Shown in pieces: positions 63,260 to 64,000 of a stretch of DNA of 64,000 nucleotides. Location: the NCBI RefSeq assembly GCF_003434305.1, contig NZ_QKKX01000030.1, forward strand, positions 124,001 to 188,000, given 5' to 3'. The notes beneath the pieces are model-generated. The model saw only the letters and a program-made list of their open reading frames with translations. It had not been told where the DNA came from and searched no databases. Positions within the stretch are counted from its first letter, which is position 1; each line of letters opens with the position of its first letter. This stretch comes from Micromonospora sp. MW-13. Its GTDB lineage: Bacteria > Actinomycetota > Actinomycetes > Mycobacteriales > Micromonosporaceae. A program made the translations under genes and the position numbers.

Positions 63260-64000
63260 GTGACTTCGACCTGGGTGGAACCCTCCAACACCGCGACGGC
63301 CCTGCTGCTGCTCGGCCGCGGCAGCGACCCCGCCACCGAGCGTGGCGTGGAGTGTCCGGGCGACCTGCCGGCGCCCAGCGACCCCGACCTGGTGGCCCGG
63401 GCCACGGCGGCGAAGGCGGCGCTGGGCGACAGGGTCTTCGTGCTGGGCCACCACTACCAACGCGACGAGGTGATCCAGTTCGCCGACGTGACCGGCGACT
63501 CGTTCAAGCTGGCCCGCGAGGCGGCGGCCCGGCCGGACGCGGAGTACATCGTCTTCTGCGGTGTGCACTTCATGGCCGAGAGCGCCGACATCCTCACCAC
63601 CGACAGCCAGAAGGTGGTCCTGCCCGACCTGGCCGCCGGCTGCTCGATGGCCGACATGGCGGTGCTGTCCCAGGTCGAGACCGCGTGGGACGTGCTGACC
63701 GAGCTGGGCGTGGCGCAGGACACCGTCCCGGTGACGTACATGAACTCCTCGGCGGACATCAAGGGCTTCGTCGGCCGCAACGGCGGCGTGGTCTGCACCT
63801 CGTCCAACGCCAGGCGGGCGCTGGACTGGGCGTACGCGCAGGGGTCGAAGGTGTTGTTCCTGCCCGACCAGCACCTGGGCCGCAACACCGCCGTGCTGGA
63901 GCTGGGCCTCTCGCTCGACGACTGCGTGCTCTACGACCCGCACAAGCCCAACGGCGGGCTCACCGCCGAGCAGCTCCGCGACGCGAAGATGATCCTGTGG
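63260..64000 (+). CDS. nadA: Quinolinate synthase A, 5' part (runs off the window)
   Basis: Condenses iminoaspartate with dihydroxyacetone phosphate to quinolinate in NAD synthesis, using an oxygen-sensitive [4Fe-4S] cluster. 247 codons are visible. Landmarks: VFVLGHHYQRDEVIQFADVT-GDSFKLAREA, EYIVFCGVHFMAESADIL with the first cluster cysteine, LPDLAAGCSMADM, VTYMNSSADIKGFVGRNGG-VVCTSSNARRALDWA and VLFLPDQHLGRNTA. The GTG at 63260 is the only start in front of the conserved region. The remaining cluster cysteines lie beyond the window. Confidence 0.95.
   Translation, partial: MTSTWVEPSNTATALLLLGRGSDPATERGVECPGDLPAPSDPDLVARATAAKAALGDRVFVLGHHYQRDEVIQFADVTGDSFKLAREAAARPDAEYIVFCGVHFMAESADILTTDSQKVVLPDLAAGCSMADMAVLSQVETAWDVLTELGVAQDTVPVTYMNSSADIKGFVGRNGGVVCTSSNARRALDWAYAQGSKVLFLPDQHLGRNTAVLELGLSLDDCVLYDPHKPNGGLTAEQLRDAKMILW

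Overview
The window is very GC-rich (I estimate above 70 %), uses GTG starts freely, and carries an actinobacterial gene set: PimB mannosyltransferase, QcrCAB with CtaC/E/F, class II DAHP synthase, an RNase AS, XRE-DUF397 pairs, a relic of an F420-dependent reductase, and an S-adenosyl-methyltransferase of the PF04672 type. Gene style (secreted CBM2-GH18 chitinase, XRE/DUF397, short CxxC proteins) fits Micromonosporaceae, most likely Micromonospora or a close relative. It is a chromosomal core region with decayed patches; I see no tRNA or rRNA gene, intact insertion sequence, prophage or CRISPR array.

Layout. 0-2.5 kb: the 3' end of a large NB-ARC/TPR regulator, then decayed sequence with a relic of an IS1096-passenger (pRiA4b ORF-3) protein. 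2.6-9.1 kb: threonine aldolase, DAHP synthase, a lipoprotein, a secreted chitinase, glutathione peroxidase and a secreted SGNH hydrolase. 9.2-10.4 kb: two gene remnants (F420-dependent reductase, flavohaemoprotein-type reductase). 10.6-16.7 kb: flavoprotein, GNAT, DUF2203, proC, a phosphofructokinase with pyrophosphate-type residues, PNPOx-like protein, RNase AS, Crp-type regulator. 16.8-23.5 kb: a giant adenylate-cyclase/ATPase regulator, a decayed plsC, a membrane protein, otsA. 23.6-28.8 kb (minus strand): alpha/beta hydrolase, flavin monooxygenase, EEP-family phosphatase, ROK glucokinase, two conserved proteins. 29-36 kb (plus): FadD15-like ligase, a two-component pair, a PF04672 methyltransferase overlapping a GGDEF-EAL protein. 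36-40.7 kb (minus): pimB, M48 protease with an overlapping short leader ORF, NYN-domain protein. 40.8-46.5 kb (plus): DEDD/GIY-YIG nuclease, second RelA/SpoT homologue, Nudix, nucleotidyltransferase, AsnC-type ligand domain. 46.5-57 kb: DUF4142 protein, the respiratory cluster qcrB-qcrA-qcrC-ctaE, divergent ctaG, trpD, ctaF-ctaC (no ctaD). 57-64 kb: cysteine desulfurase-TusA pair, XRE-DUF397 pair with a palindromic operator candidate, AdoK-type kinase, HesB/ErpA protein, glycerate kinase, and the start of nadA.

The backbone parallels the order of M. tuberculosis Rv2178c (aroG) to Rv2205c (glycerate kinase), so most of the window is ancestral actinobacterial chromosome. The respiratory genes form one functional block (bc1-aa3 supercomplex plus the CtaG assembly factor). 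The desulfurase, TusA, HesB protein and NadA (an Fe-S enzyme) form a loose sulfur/Fe-S neighbourhood. Several genes have a TAnnnT-like box ending 6-7 nt before the start codon, which suggests leaderless transcription.
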